From Cordia subcordata (Eukaryota > Streptophyta > Magnoliopsida > Boraginales > Cordiaceae): 64,000 nt of DNA. Where the stretch lies: contig JAPTOF010000012.1 of the NCBI GenBank assembly GCA_028554755.1, forward strand, positions 3,761,001 through 3,825,000, written 5' to 3'. Of the stretch, positions 52,972-64,000 are shown one piece after another. Made by a program: the position numbers and the translations under genes. Every line of letters starts with the position of its first letter. Position 1 is the first letter of the stretch. The notes below the pieces were generated by a model, which saw only the letters and a list, made by a program, of their open reading frames with translations, had not been told where the DNA came from and made no database searches.

Positions 52972-53183
52972 GGTTGATTGGGCTAGAGATGGCATCTCCC
53001 ATCATCTTTTTCATCTCTTTCAAGTCTCCATGTAATAGCCTGTATGAGTTTCCACTGCTTTCTGAGGGTCCACTCAAGCTTCTTAGGCCTCAACCACACC
53101 CAATTTAGCACCCTCCATGCCAATATCATAAGAAAAGCAATACATGCTGCAGTAGATAAGTAGCTTGTTAGGATAGTCTCCAT
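52972..53183 (-). pseudogene. CYP72A exon-1 pseudogene, tandem duplicate of copy 3
   Basis: ATG at 53183 starts [20 protein letters not shown], continuing into [22 protein letters not shown], nearly identical to copy 3. An 8-bp deletion relative to copy 3 (near 53055) then shifts the frame, and homology ends inside exon 1 at 52972. No other exons follow. The 5' flank to 54002 is also duplicated, so the unit is a promoter plus broken exon 1. Confidence 0.9.
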
Positions 53184-54002
53184 TTTTTGCCGTTTTAATA
53201 ATAAAAACTAAGAACCAGCTTAGTCAAGATCAAGAAAATTAAGGTTTCGTGTCTTCAGCACATGAGAATCAAATGCGGTCCTTTTATGCGCAAGTGCGAT
53301 GTATATGTCACATCCTCTTTGATTTTTATAATACTAATGGCCCCATACGGCGAAGATAGCAGCAGAAAAGTCAATCATGTATAAAATATCTCCTTCAACA
53401 AATTTGACGAAAAAATAGAAAAAAGATTGATACAAAAATTATTTATTATCTCATTACTAAAAATTGATAGATTTGATGTGAAAAATTTTCGTCTCAAATT
53501 GAGACAGAAAATTTGGATAAAATTCTTAATAAGTTAATATATATTTGAGATAAAATTAGAAATAGAAAATTTTTTGTCCCAATTAGAGACGGAATTTTTC
53601 ATATCAAAATTTGATATGAGAGTTTTTGGAACAAAAGATTTTCATCTCAAAGCCATTTTGAGATGAAATTCTTTAAGTTTGAGTTGAAAATTTTGTCTTA
53701 AATCTAAAATTTTTTGTAGTGTACTACAACAACAACCTAAGTCTTAAATTTGCTTCTCTCCAAATATTTGGGACACCATGTTTTGTTACATGACCTGGAC
53801 AACAAAGTACTTTTATTGCAACATATATATCATATTGTGCAATAACCTTCTCATGTGAAAAAACAAATTGTCATAAACCAATTTCTTATAATTTTTCTCT
53901 CTAAAAAGAAAAATCTATATAAAAATTTACATATGTTATTAACAAATCAAAAAATAAGTTACGGACCGATTCTTATTTTTAGATGGATACTAGAAGATAG
54001 GT
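52972..54002. repeat. Segmental duplication, copy B
   Basis: It matches 50643-51582 over about 0.95 kb, with small insertions (for example near 53700-53820). Exon-1 and flank sequence are both included. Orientation is the same as copy A, so the two are direct repeats 1.4 kb apart. Confidence 0.9.
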
Positions 54003-54578
54003 ACTGCCAAATTCAAGTTAAAGTAATTAGTAAAATTCATTAGTTCGGAAATATAGTTTCAAATTATCAGGTAAGTTGTCATCTTTTTCTTTCTTTAAAT
54101 TACGATTTACTAAATATTATCATAATTCTTATTGTTAATTTATTAGAATAATTTTGTCAAATAAGCTTGCTAATATAAGTTGCAAAAGAAGTTTAATAAG
54201 TTTGAATTGATAATAGAAAATATATCAGTTGCGTAGTACGAGTATAATATATTGTTAGTATCTACTGAAATACAAATGAAACTACGGCATGGCACATCAG
54301 CTTGGAATATATTAATTTTGTTGATTGAAGGGAAGAATATGTTTGGTCACATTAATTGATACCAAAATACGTCCGTGATATCATTGATTAATATTAATAC
54401 TGTAATGGTGAAAAAAAAAATTAGACTGTATAAGAAATATGCACATACGTTATTAACCTATCAAAAAATACATGTTGCAAAAGGCTCTTATTTTACATGA
54501 ATGTTAAAAAAAATTTAAAAGAATATGAAATATTGTTACATTCAAATTAAAATTATGAAGAAAGTTCATCAATTTGGA
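54003..54578. other. Intergenic AT-rich DNA
   Basis: This lies between the segmental duplication and a hAT element. No gene or clear repeat was recognised. Confidence 0.4.
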
Positions 54579-54811
54579 TATACAACTAGGGATGTCAATG
54601 GTAGCTTATCCTATAGGAATACCGGCAGGGTCAAGGAGGAGTTTTTGCGAAAAACCTCCTGGGTAGGGTGAGGCGTGGTTTTTTTTAGTTCTCCCCCAGT
54701 GCTGGGGCAGGGTTGGGTCAGGGTTGGGTGATCTCGCCCCTATATATATGTGTGTGTATATATATATATATATGTATGTATGTATGTATGTATATTAATT
54801 TAATGATAATG

Positions 54812-54900
54812 TTGCAAGGTTCTCTTTAGTCTAGTGATAGATGGCCTTCTTTATATCTTAAGAGGTGCCGGTTTGAAACTTTGGAACCCTTTTCCCTTTC
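54812..54900 (+). mobile_element. tRNA-like SINE relic
   Basis: TTAGTCTAGTGATAGATGG resembles a polymerase III A box and GCCGGTTTGAAACT a B box, about 40 bp apart as in tRNA-derived SINEs, followed by a T-rich tail. No target duplication was identified. Confidence 0.35.
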
Positions 54901-55925
54901 CATTTTCTAGTAGTTTTTTCCTTTTTGTGGTTCCTTAGCCAATTTTTTTTTTCTTTTCAATTCTTTTTTCAATTGTTTTAATTCTTTTTAGTTGTCTATT
55001 ATTTACTATATGTTCCAAAAATAGTTACTTCCACAAATTAGTATATCTTTAATAAAAATTATAAATTTAAATATTTAATCTTAAAAGTTATATAAATAGG
55101 TATTATTTTTAAGCATTAATTGGTTGATAATCAAAGTTTCAAAATAAAAGATAAAAAATAATAAAAAAATACAAATAATAATAATTAACATATCAACGTA
55201 TAAGTTCAAAATGAAAAAAAAAAAAAAAACTATTTTGTATTTCTGTAACACTCTCACAATGCTTGAAGTCCATAAATTTTTAATACAAATCATAAATTTA
55301 GTCATAAATCTTTTTTAAATTAACAAATAAATATTAAATCAATTGATACTTAAATTTTTAAATTAAAATAATAATATATTTTCATAGTAGATAAACACTA
55401 AAAAGTAGTACAAAATACAATAAATAATAAATTAATGTACAAACTAATAAGTAATAATACGAATAGGAACAGAAGAACTTTAGTGTAATAATGTATAGTA
55501 TATATATAGTAGATATTTGATATTTTGATTGTATTGTTGTTACACTAGTGTATAATAAATATTCAATTATTATCAAAGACATGATTATAATTAAGAAACA
55601 AGACGCTTATCTTATTGACATCAAGACATGAACGAGGTAATATTTATCATCTTATAAGATATAAGACATGTATTTTATGAAAAATCAAAACAAATCATAC
55701 TTTATTTTATAAGGTATAACTTATAAGCAATTCGTTCTTACCTTATTAATTACAAATATAAATAATAATCTTATTACAAGTATCTTATGAAACCCTAAAC
55801 AAACCATGATTTTATATATAAAAAGAATTTATAATAGGCTTATACCAAACAGAGTATTAGAACTCCATGATTGTTAAGTAAATAAATATTCTTACTTACC
55901 TCGCCAAAAAAATAAATAAATAAAT

Positions 55926-57430
55926 TGTTGGAGTTATTACTTTAATTAGTTTTGATGATATCATTATCATGATATAAATTGTTTTTTTGAATATATTTGT
56001 ACTTAGCTTAGAGCTATGAGCTATGAGAAGAGCTAATGATCAACTATAATGAGTTGGAGCCAAATGAAGACTTAGCTTGGAATGCATGGAAGGAATCCTT
56101 GAATATCTTATAGGTTATTTTGTTAAATTTCTCTTTGAGGATAGACTAAATTATGAGTTCAAAAGTACTCATTCATGGCATGTGCATGTCTTGCATTGCA
56201 TTCACTATAGATCATCTTTTTTCCTTAATATGGTTTTAAAAATAACTTCATATGTATAATTATATTTGTTCTCTGCAAATCTTTTAATTTTTTCAAAAGA
56301 TTAACTTAGTTATGGTATAAATAAGCTTTAGCATGCTCATATGACTTCCTATAACTAGTACATAAGTGTATATGTGTATAAGTATATGATGTATATTCAT
56401 CTTATTTTCTACAATAAAAGTGTCTTTTAACTAAGAGTATAGCTTTACACATTGAGTATTTGAATTGCATGATGGTTTCTTTAGTTGCATGACTTAGACA
56501 AGACTTAAAGAGTGCATATGTCTAAAATCTTAAGCATGTTTAGGGCCTATTTGGATGGTCTTTTTTTCAGAAAAAATTGGCTAAGGGTGCCCACCCGGTA
56601 CAAGTAGCCACCTATTCCAATTTACTTTTCTCTTGTAGTGGCTGGGGTACCAGCTCCCCTGTAAGGTCGGGCGATACTTTCAGTAAAGAACCAGTTAAGG
56701 GCACCAGACACATTTTTCGATAGGACATTTTTTACCGTTAGAGTTTTTGCTTTTTACCATTATAAATACACCCCATACCCTCCAACATCGAACACAACTT
56801 GATCAATAGCATTTATGCAAACTCTTAGCATTCAATACTCTCTCTCTTGTGTAATCTTGTTCCATTTATTTCTATCTTCGTTGATTGCATATCATTAGCA
56901 TTCATTAATCAAGTCTTTTGAGCTACTAAATTTCCTATCCACTTAAAGCAATATAGGAAGGTTTAAATACCTCTTGTAATCTTGCTCTCTAGAAGTTCTT
57001 GTAAACCAATTTCTATTATTTCATTGGGTGAGTACTTTGCTCTTGGGTAGTATAGCTTGTGAGAAACTTTCTATCAAGAGTGAAGGGTTAAAATCCTCAA
57101 AGTATTGGGAGAATACTTGTGGTCTTTGTAATGAAGTAAGGTTTGCGAATATTGTTCTATGCTTCTACAATGTATTAAATAAGAAGCCAATTCACTAGTA
57201 GAATTTCTGAAACCTTTAGAGAAGACTTTAGGTGGTGGACTAGGCCCTTGGGAGTTTGAATCACTCTGAATCACTACATTTGATCTTCTAACTCTAAACT
57301 TTTACATTTCAAGTATTATTTTTGTATCTTATATGTATTATTGCTTGAAGTATTTGGCAAAGAGTTTTTAGTACTTAATTGTTCCATTAATCCAATTCTC
57401 CCCCTTCTTGGTTTCATTCTTTGGGCAACA
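55926..57430. mobile_element. Solo LTR of a Copia-type retrotransposon, perfect 5-bp duplication
   Basis: It starts TGTTGGAG and ends GGGCAACA, so TGTTG/CAACA form the terminal inverted repeat. TAAAT lies on both sides (55921-55925 and 57431-57435). The early word TTTTGATGATATCATTATCA and the late CTCCCCCTTCTTGG resemble LTRs of the Sirevirus lineage. A TATAAATA promoter motif occurs at about 56759. No internal gag-pol is present, as expected after LTR-LTR recombination. It sits inside the hAT element, so it is younger than that insertion. Confidence 0.85.
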
Positions 57431-58759
57431 TAAATATTTTATAACTTAAGATAGACATAAAAATTTTTATAAAATTTCTTATAAATAAATATTCTCAAAC
57501 TAAACAAAGTAATAAAGCTCGATAATTTATAAATAAATCATTAAGTAAATAAAATATTTAAGTAATAATATATGATTTAAGATAGATATAAAAAAAATAT
57601 TGTAGAGAGTATTTTTTAAAAAAATAAACATTTAGTAGGAATCAAGACATAATTATAAAAGCTTAGCACAAAAAAATAGATCTGCTTATAAAAAATTACT
57701 ATTTAGACATGAATTAAACAAAAAATAATACAAAATATAAAAAAATATCTATCTCTTAAGCCATAACTCATAAGTGGTCTGTAATAATCTAAACCCTCAA
57801 GGCAAACAACCTCTACCCCCACTCTGAGTCTTCGTCTCTTTAACTCTTAAATCTGAATTGTTCTCGCACAAAGCTAAAATGTTGGGAAAAAACATGCAAA
57901 CACGAAGAACACGAGAAGAAAAAGACACAAGAGAATTACATGGTTCGGTCTTGAAATCTATGTCTACAGGCAGCAGAGAACTATTCCACTATTGATCAGC
58001 GAACAATTCAGATGATAAAAAATAACAATACAGCCTTCACGGATTAAACATCAGAAACTTAGCTCAAGTGTATTGATCTAGCTGACTTAGTATTTTCTTT
58101 TTTTTTCCTATTATTTGTGTGAAATGGTTATCTAACTTGGTATTTTCCTTAACAGGTAAGGGTTGTACTTCGGTGCTACTATCTCTTTAACTTTTGTTAA
58201 CAGGTGCCCCATAGGCAGGGGGTGAGGTTTAAAAAACAATAGTAGGGGCAGGGATGATAGGGTTAAAAAACCTTCGTACCACGTGTAGGGACGGGGTAAA
58301 GACAAGTGAAAATATAACAGGTGTATAATAGGGGTTTGTAAACCCCATTCCTATTCCGTTCCATTGACATCCCTATATACAACTTTTAAATTTGGAGATA
58401 AGTCTTTAATTTCTTTTCATTTATGGTTTGCTAATAAAATTTTAGTAGATAACTATTATTAATGATTCTTTACTATTAGTTTATCAAATTTTTTTTTTTA
58501 TCAAATAACATTCTAATATTACTTTAAATAAAATATAATAAAATTTAAAATTAATAAGAAAATAAATAGATTACAGCTCAATAGCTCATGCATAGTATGA
58601 ATATAAACACTAGTACAGAAACTATATTGATAAAGACCGAAAATAAGCTGTCTGACGTAATCGTCAGTAGAAGTCAAAGGGAGTTGATCTATACTATGAC
58701 GCAGGAACTTTATCTGCCAATTTTATGCTTATAATCATCTAGAAAAAATATTATCTTAT

Positions 58760-58900
58760 ATACTTTTTATCATTTGATATTTATAAGCCATAAATAAATA
58801 AGGTGATTATAAGTATCTAAAAAAAGCATTTAAACACATATTTTTTACTGTTTAGGTGCATATAAGCACTAAATAAGCAAAGCCAAACACCTCTAAGTCT
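58760..58900. mobile_element. Truncated Tourist-like element
   Basis: The right end, TTTAGGTGCATATAAGCACT then AGCAAAGCCAAACACCTC, matches the right end of the element at 27385-27503 (TTAGGTGCTTATAAGCACC and GCCAAACACCC). The left end is not recognisable. Confidence 0.5.
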
Positions 58901-59550
58901 CTTGGTCCATGTGCATCCAAGCATGCTACATTAATACTTGCAAAGAGGTGAAATTTTATGTAAGTTTTTTTAGGGTAAGTAAATAGCGTTCTGTTTATGT
59001 GATTTACTATAAACATATAATATTTTTTTACAATTTTAAAATAAAAATAGATCCTCATTTTAAGGGATATGCGTACTATATATTTGAGGATTAGAAGGGC
59101 TATCTCGCCTATTTTAGAAAGCATGTATTTTTCACATTTGATGATTGTGGGAGCGTCCGTGCCTTTGTTCGTATAGTGACAGATTTGATAAGTAGTACTT
59201 TGTACAGATTGACACGGTAGTGGCTGCAGTGTAGGGTGTTTGTCTGAGTTTGTTTACACCCTACCCTTCTATTTTTTTTTTTTTTTGTCGGAATACCCTT
59301 CTATTTTTGTAATATGAAATGAATACTTACCGAGCAAAAAAGAAACATGAAATTTCAACAGACTATTGCATCCTCAGTTCTTCTTCAGCCAGTAATGGGC
59401 CTGGGTCGTTACAGCATAAATCATTTATTAACATAACATACACTATATAAACAAAATCAGTCACAATCAAGCAAGCATACGCAACAAGCAACGAACTATC
59501 TATATATATAGGGTTGTTAGAGATATTTGATGACTTTGAAGATCTCCAGG
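58901..59550. other. Intergenic, 3' flank of CYP72A copy 4
   Basis: It is AT-rich with a T17 run near 59271-59287. The last ~100 bases likely form the 3' UTR of the minus-strand P450. No gene was recognised. Confidence 0.35.
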
Positions 59551-62500
59551 CTAAAGTTGGCGCAAGATCAAGTGAGCACCAAACTGGGGCTGAAGAGTAG
59601 AGAAAGCATAAGGAGCATGAGCGTAGGATGGGGATAGCTCAAGGGAAAAGCGTCGCAGAATCATTGCCAACACTAATTTTGCTTCTAACGAGGCGAAGTT
59701 TTGTCCAATGCAAATCCGAGGTCCCCATCCGAATGGAAAGTAGGTGACTATATTGCCTTTTGTTGCCTTGGACACTCCTTGGCTGAATCTCTCTGGGTTG
59801 AACTCTTTGGCGTCGGCACCCCATATCTCACGGTCATGATGCAGAAAGATTTTTGGAATTTGGATTTGCACACCCGCAGGTAGACATAGTTTTCCTAACG
59901 TGTAATCTTGAAGAGATCTTCGACCAGTGACACTCAGGGGTGGGTATAACCTCAAAACCTCGTGTAATATCATGTTAACCTGTGTCATCAATGCACGAGT
60001 TACGGATGGTCCTAAATTTAATCTTCTTTTAGTAATTAAGAACATGGTTTTTTTTTTTTTTCCTTTTTATCAATTTGTATGTTATATGTTGTATTTGGAT
60101 GTTTCGTTTTGTATTTGGATGTTACGAAAATCTAATGTTTTTATTTTTTTGACACATGATCAAGATCAAGTATTCAAAAAAAGAGGATATCACATCGGTC
60201 ATTTCTTTTACCACATATAGATTGAACATCCAATTCTATCTCCAAATTCTACACGATTCAGTTGGGTTTGTGTTTTCGGGACTGGGTTTGGAATTTTTGG
60301 ATTTTTGTGAAATTTTATTTTTTACAGTAATACTTAAATATAATTTAAGTGAATTTAAAATTTTCCGACATATTCTTCAATTTAGTTTAAACTAACAGAG
60401 TGTGATCTAATCTTTTTCCATATGAACATCTTATTTTTTCTTTAATTTCATCTGATTCAATCATTCCAGTTTTGGATTTTTTTGAGATTTTTGAGTTTTG
60501 GATTTGGATACAAAATTTACACCCGAGCCTGACAAAAAAAAAGTCCAATATTATTATTATTTTTTTATTTTCTTACATTAGTACTTTATTTTCATCTAAG
60601 TGATTTTAACTTCTTTCCAATTTGTCCATATCTATTTTTCAATTTAGTCTAAATTAGCACAATATAATCTAGTAATTCGAAAAAATAAAAAAAAAAACCC
60701 AAAACCTAAACCTGAAAGCCATGAATAGCTTTATGCAATTCATGGCACAATATAGTCACTATTTTGTTTAATATAATTTTATTTTTTATTTTTGAATTTA
60801 CTTTAATATAATTTAAATGAATCTAAAATTTTCAATATATATATAAGTCTGAATTAGCATAATATGTTCTAATATTTTTCAATTTAAACATTTAATTTTT
60901 TTCCCTGAATTTCATCCACATTGATCTGGTTCAAATTTTTGGATTATGATAATTCCAATTTTAAGGGTTTTTTTTTTTTTTTTTTTTTGAGTTTTGGATT
61001 TCAGACGCAAAATTTGCACAGGAGTCTAACACAAAAAATCCCCAATTTATTTCTTATTTTCTTATATAAGTACTTTAACGTTACTTAAATGAATTTAACT
61101 TTTTATATTTATTTTTGTCCAACATTTCTATATCTATTTTTCAATTTACTCTAAATTAGCGCATATTAATCTAAAAATTAAAAAATGAAAAATAAAAACC
61201 AAACACCTGAACTAAAAAACCTTGAATAGCTTTATGTAATTCCTGGCACAATATAATCATTAATTCATTTATCCACTATTTATCATTTTTATGTAAAGGC
61301 TTTTAAGAATATGAAAAAGTGTATAGTTAGGGAAAAAAATCTTTAATCCATTTACGAAAACTATAAAGTCTAAGTTAGCAGAATATAATCTAATATTTTT
61401 TTAATCTGGATTTCTAATTTTTCCCCTAAATGTTATCCAATCTGATCATATTTTAACTTTTGGATTTAGTTAATTAAGTTTTGGGATTTGTTGAGACTTT
61501 TTAATTTTGGATTTTGGTGCAAAATTTTCACTCGAGCCTAACACATGAATCCATTTTTTTAAAAAAAATTTCTTAAATAACTTTAATGTAATTTAAGTAA
61601 ATATATATAGTCAGTGAAATCAATATCATCTAAAAAACTTTATGTAAGTAAATGCTATAAACTATATTAAAGATGGATTACTTATTTTTATTTAATATAG
61701 TTTTTTACTTGTAACATGGATAAAGGGAATAAGCCTAAAAAATTAAATCTTAAAAACTTGGCCAATATACATTTTTACATAAAATAATTATATTATATGC
61801 ACGAATGATTAGTTTTGATAGACTTCTATTAGAAATAAAGTACTAAAATTTGGTCCAGATTAGTAAGGTAATCAATTATAATTTGTTCACCTTTTTTTCT
61901 AACTTATTTAGGGAAAAAAATGTGGAGCTAATATGTATTTCCAGACTATTCTACTTTTGTATAGATATACATATAGAAGTAGATTGTTTTGGATAATAAC
62001 TCATATACACACATCTATGAATGTAAATATTAGATACTATAGATAATGTACCTATATTAGTATTATATATATATATATATATCAATACTATATACATGTA
62101 TGAATATTGCAATATCAAATACTATGTATATGCCATTGAGTTTAATTTAATAGCTGAATACATTTAGTAACATAAATTGATATTAGATATTTTGCAGATG
62201 ATACTTCCTTCTATAGATATATAGAAGGAATATGAAATATAGTTAAATTCGAATTAAAGTATTCATAATGTAGGTTGTATGAAAAGTTTACTAGAATAGG
62301 AAGTCATTACTTTGAAAGTGCTACCTCTACATTATTAAATAAGTTAGCCATCTTTTTCTCATTTATTATTTATTAATAAAATTTAATTGATGACTATTGG
62401 CAATAATTTCTCTCAAATAATTCTATAAAATAAACTTTTAATGTTATTTATAGATCGATAGACAAAAATAAAGTGGAGCCAATGCATAATACAAGAAAAT

Positions 62501-63874
62501 TTTTTTAATTATGATATTACGAGAGAATCATTCGCTTGAGAGAAAAAGAGTCGGTAAGAAAGTTTTCGTCCAAGGCCATTGAATAGAGTTAGCCGATTTT
62601 AATTTCTAAAAGGGTGGCTCGATACTAAACCAACATTCATATCACATCAGACGTTTGTGAAGAGTGGAGATCATTGTGGTCAATAAAGTAAGATTAAAAC
62701 TACCAAAAAGCCTAATATATTGGCCTTTTTTTCTTTTTCCTTTGATAATGATCTTGCTATGTCCCAAACCAAGCAAAGTCAAGTCTTTGGTAGACTCGAA
62801 TTAAAGACTTTTTTCTTCTTTTTTTTTTCCTTTTTTGGTGTCAAGTAATTGAGTAAATTTCTTACCAAATATCAAAAACTACTATCTTGCAAGTTTGTTC
62901 ACAATCAAAGAACTTCTTATCAAGTAATTGAGGAAAATTCTTACCAAACATCAAATTGTACAAGGTTATAAGGTGATTCGCAATTCTGATAAGTGAAATG
63001 ATCATTTGAATTCGAACATTGTTAGATTTATTCAGAGTAAAAAGAAACATGAATAAGTGCTATCTCTTATTCAATGGGAATGAGGAGGTTGATCTAGAAT
63101 TTATGTTGTTGGTAAACCAGACACAAAGAGATATCATAAAAGAGTTCGAACTTGTTTATACTATTATATGACAATTTAATAGTAATAAACTTTATATATT
63201 GCTTTTTCATTTTAAATCTCCCAATCCAACTCTTTGTCCCTTATAAGGTTTGAACTAAAAGTCATCATAAATGAGTTAACTATCTCCTAATCCCAAATTA
63301 CTTGTTAAGATACTAAACTTTAAGGCGACAATTTGATTGAAGAATAACTTTACCAATCTGTTTTTGTTGTATTGCACTAAATCTAGAAATGCCTGAGGTG
63401 TCTTATAATGCAATCAGCAGAACATTAGAAAAGGTAGAGCATTTTGGCTGCAAAGTACTGTATATCAAATCAGGTGCGAAGATACTCACAGTTTTCAAGC
63501 GATTTAATTCATCAAAACCTGGTTTCTCATGTCGAAGCGTCTGCAAAACCTCTTCTCTAGCGCGTTCTTGCCACTCTGGGTGTTGACTCAATAAAACCAT
63601 AGTCCACGTGAGTAACGCTGAGGTTGTCTCCTGCCCAGCAAAATAGAAAATTCTGCACTCTCCTATGACTTCTTCGATGCTCATGCCATACACTTTGTTC
63701 CCGTGTTCTTCAATTTCTTTGAAATTGGATTCCAGCAAGACACCCAATATATCATCAGTTCTGGCTTCTCCTGTTTTTATGGCCTTGATTTTTTTATCAA
63801 CGATACCTTTAATCGAAGCTCGAACTTCATCTTCAATTTCCTTGATTCTTTTGTTCGTCTTGGTTGGTAAAAAT
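59551..63874 (-). CDS. Cytochrome P450 CYP72A family, copy 4 (partial: exons 4 and 5)
   Basis: Minus-strand exon 4 is 63874-63490 and exon 5 is 59979-59551. Exons 1-3 lie beyond the right edge, and the last 126 bases of the window are intron 3, similar to intron 3 of copy 3. Exon 4 is the standard 385 nt and contains [13 protein letters not shown]. Exon 5 has EVLR, PERF and heme loop [12 protein letters not shown], with one extra residue ([11 protein letters not shown]) compared with the other copies. Frames are open and splice sites intact, so it may be functional despite a 3.5-kb intron 4 filled with repeats. The sequence is closest to copy 3, including intron remnants, suggesting a recent duplication. 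Confidence 0.9.
60300..61560. repeat. Large degenerate tandem repeat (about 500-bp period) in intron 4 of CYP72A copy 4
   Basis: Landmark words recur at near-constant spacing. GAGTTTTGGATTT followed by CAAAATTT(A/G)CAC occurs near 60493, 60990 and (degraded) 61510. GAATAGCTTTATG(C/T)AATTC then GGCACAATATA occurs near 60723 and 61226. About two and a half copies are visible, non-coding and AT-rich. Confidence 0.7.
62055..62084. repeat. (TA)n microsatellite in intron 4 of CYP72A copy 4
   Basis: A short run of TA units lies in the repeat-rich intron. The surrounding 61600-63390 is AT-rich without a recognised element. Confidence 0.7.
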
Positions 63875-64000
63875 CTGCATGAGAATTATACGTAATATAA
63901 GATGAAAGCTGCCTAAATCACAGAGGTGAAAACTGATGAAAAAACTTCTCTGGTTGGATATTTTAACGTTAGTAGATGTTTCAAGAGACGGTCTAAAAAA

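Larger units (their letters stand above)
54587..58375. mobile_element. hAT-like element with perfect 8-bp duplication, containing a nested solo LTR
   Basis: The ends TAGGGATGTCAATGG and the reverse complement of CCATTGACATCCCTA are identical over 15 bp. TATACAAC flanks both sides exactly (54579-54586 and 58376-58383). Subterminal GC-rich blocks (54610-54750 and 58200-58350) are typical of this family. The 3.8-kb length includes a 1.5-kb solo LTR (55926-57430). The remaining ~2.3 kb has no transposase frame, so the element is non-autonomous. Confidence 0.9.

Overview
This is a window of plant nuclear DNA, almost certainly from a core eudicot. The evidence is GT-AG introns, a chloroplast FtsH protease, a thylakoid PsbP-family protein, a DYW-type pentatricopeptide repeat (PPR) RNA-editing factor, a class II trehalose-phosphate synthase, CYP72A cytochromes P450, and AT-rich intergenic DNA full of plant-type transposons. 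I cannot name the species; an asterid or other woody eudicot is possible but is a guess.

The left third (1-17.1 kb) is ordinary gene space. It holds the 3' two thirds of a class II TPS gene on the + strand (1-2955, three exons, truncated by the window edge). On the - strand follow an intronless DYW-PPR gene (5883-7874), a four-exon FTSH2/VAR2-type gene (8664-11823) and an intronless PsbP-domain gene (14937-15695). A tRNA-Glu(UUC) lies at 17042-17113. Between them lie small DNA transposons: a hAT-like element with an 8-bp target duplication, and a Tourist-like element inserted in a LINE relic.

The right two thirds (18.8-64 kb) is one tandem CYP72A array, all on the - strand. It has three complete five-exon genes (18847-22489, 30787-36709, 46846-50863; 517, 514 and 517 residues) and a fourth gene entering from the right edge (exons 4 and 5 at 63874-59551). 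Two orphan exon-1 pseudogene fragments (25672-25982 and 52972-53183) carry their own copies of the 5' flank. Exon sizes and phases are constant while introns vary from about 0.15 to 3.5 kb, because they have taken in transposons and tandem repeats. CYP72A enzymes oxidise specialised metabolites (for example secologanin formation and triterpenoid oxidation in other plants), so this looks like an expanding specialised-metabolism locus. The substrate cannot be read from the sequence.

The strongest structural observations are in the repeats. A hAT-like element of about 3.8 kb has perfect 8-bp target duplications and contains a solo LTR with perfect 5-bp duplications. A hAT element in intron 4 of the first P450 also has perfect 8-bp duplications. 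A roughly 1-kb long-inverted-repeat element is filled with short GAACTT/AAGTTC palindromes. A Tourist-like insertion in a P450 exon fragment has its empty site preserved in the paralogue. I did not see an unknown multi-gene system. The P450 array and its repeat-driven evolution are the notable content.
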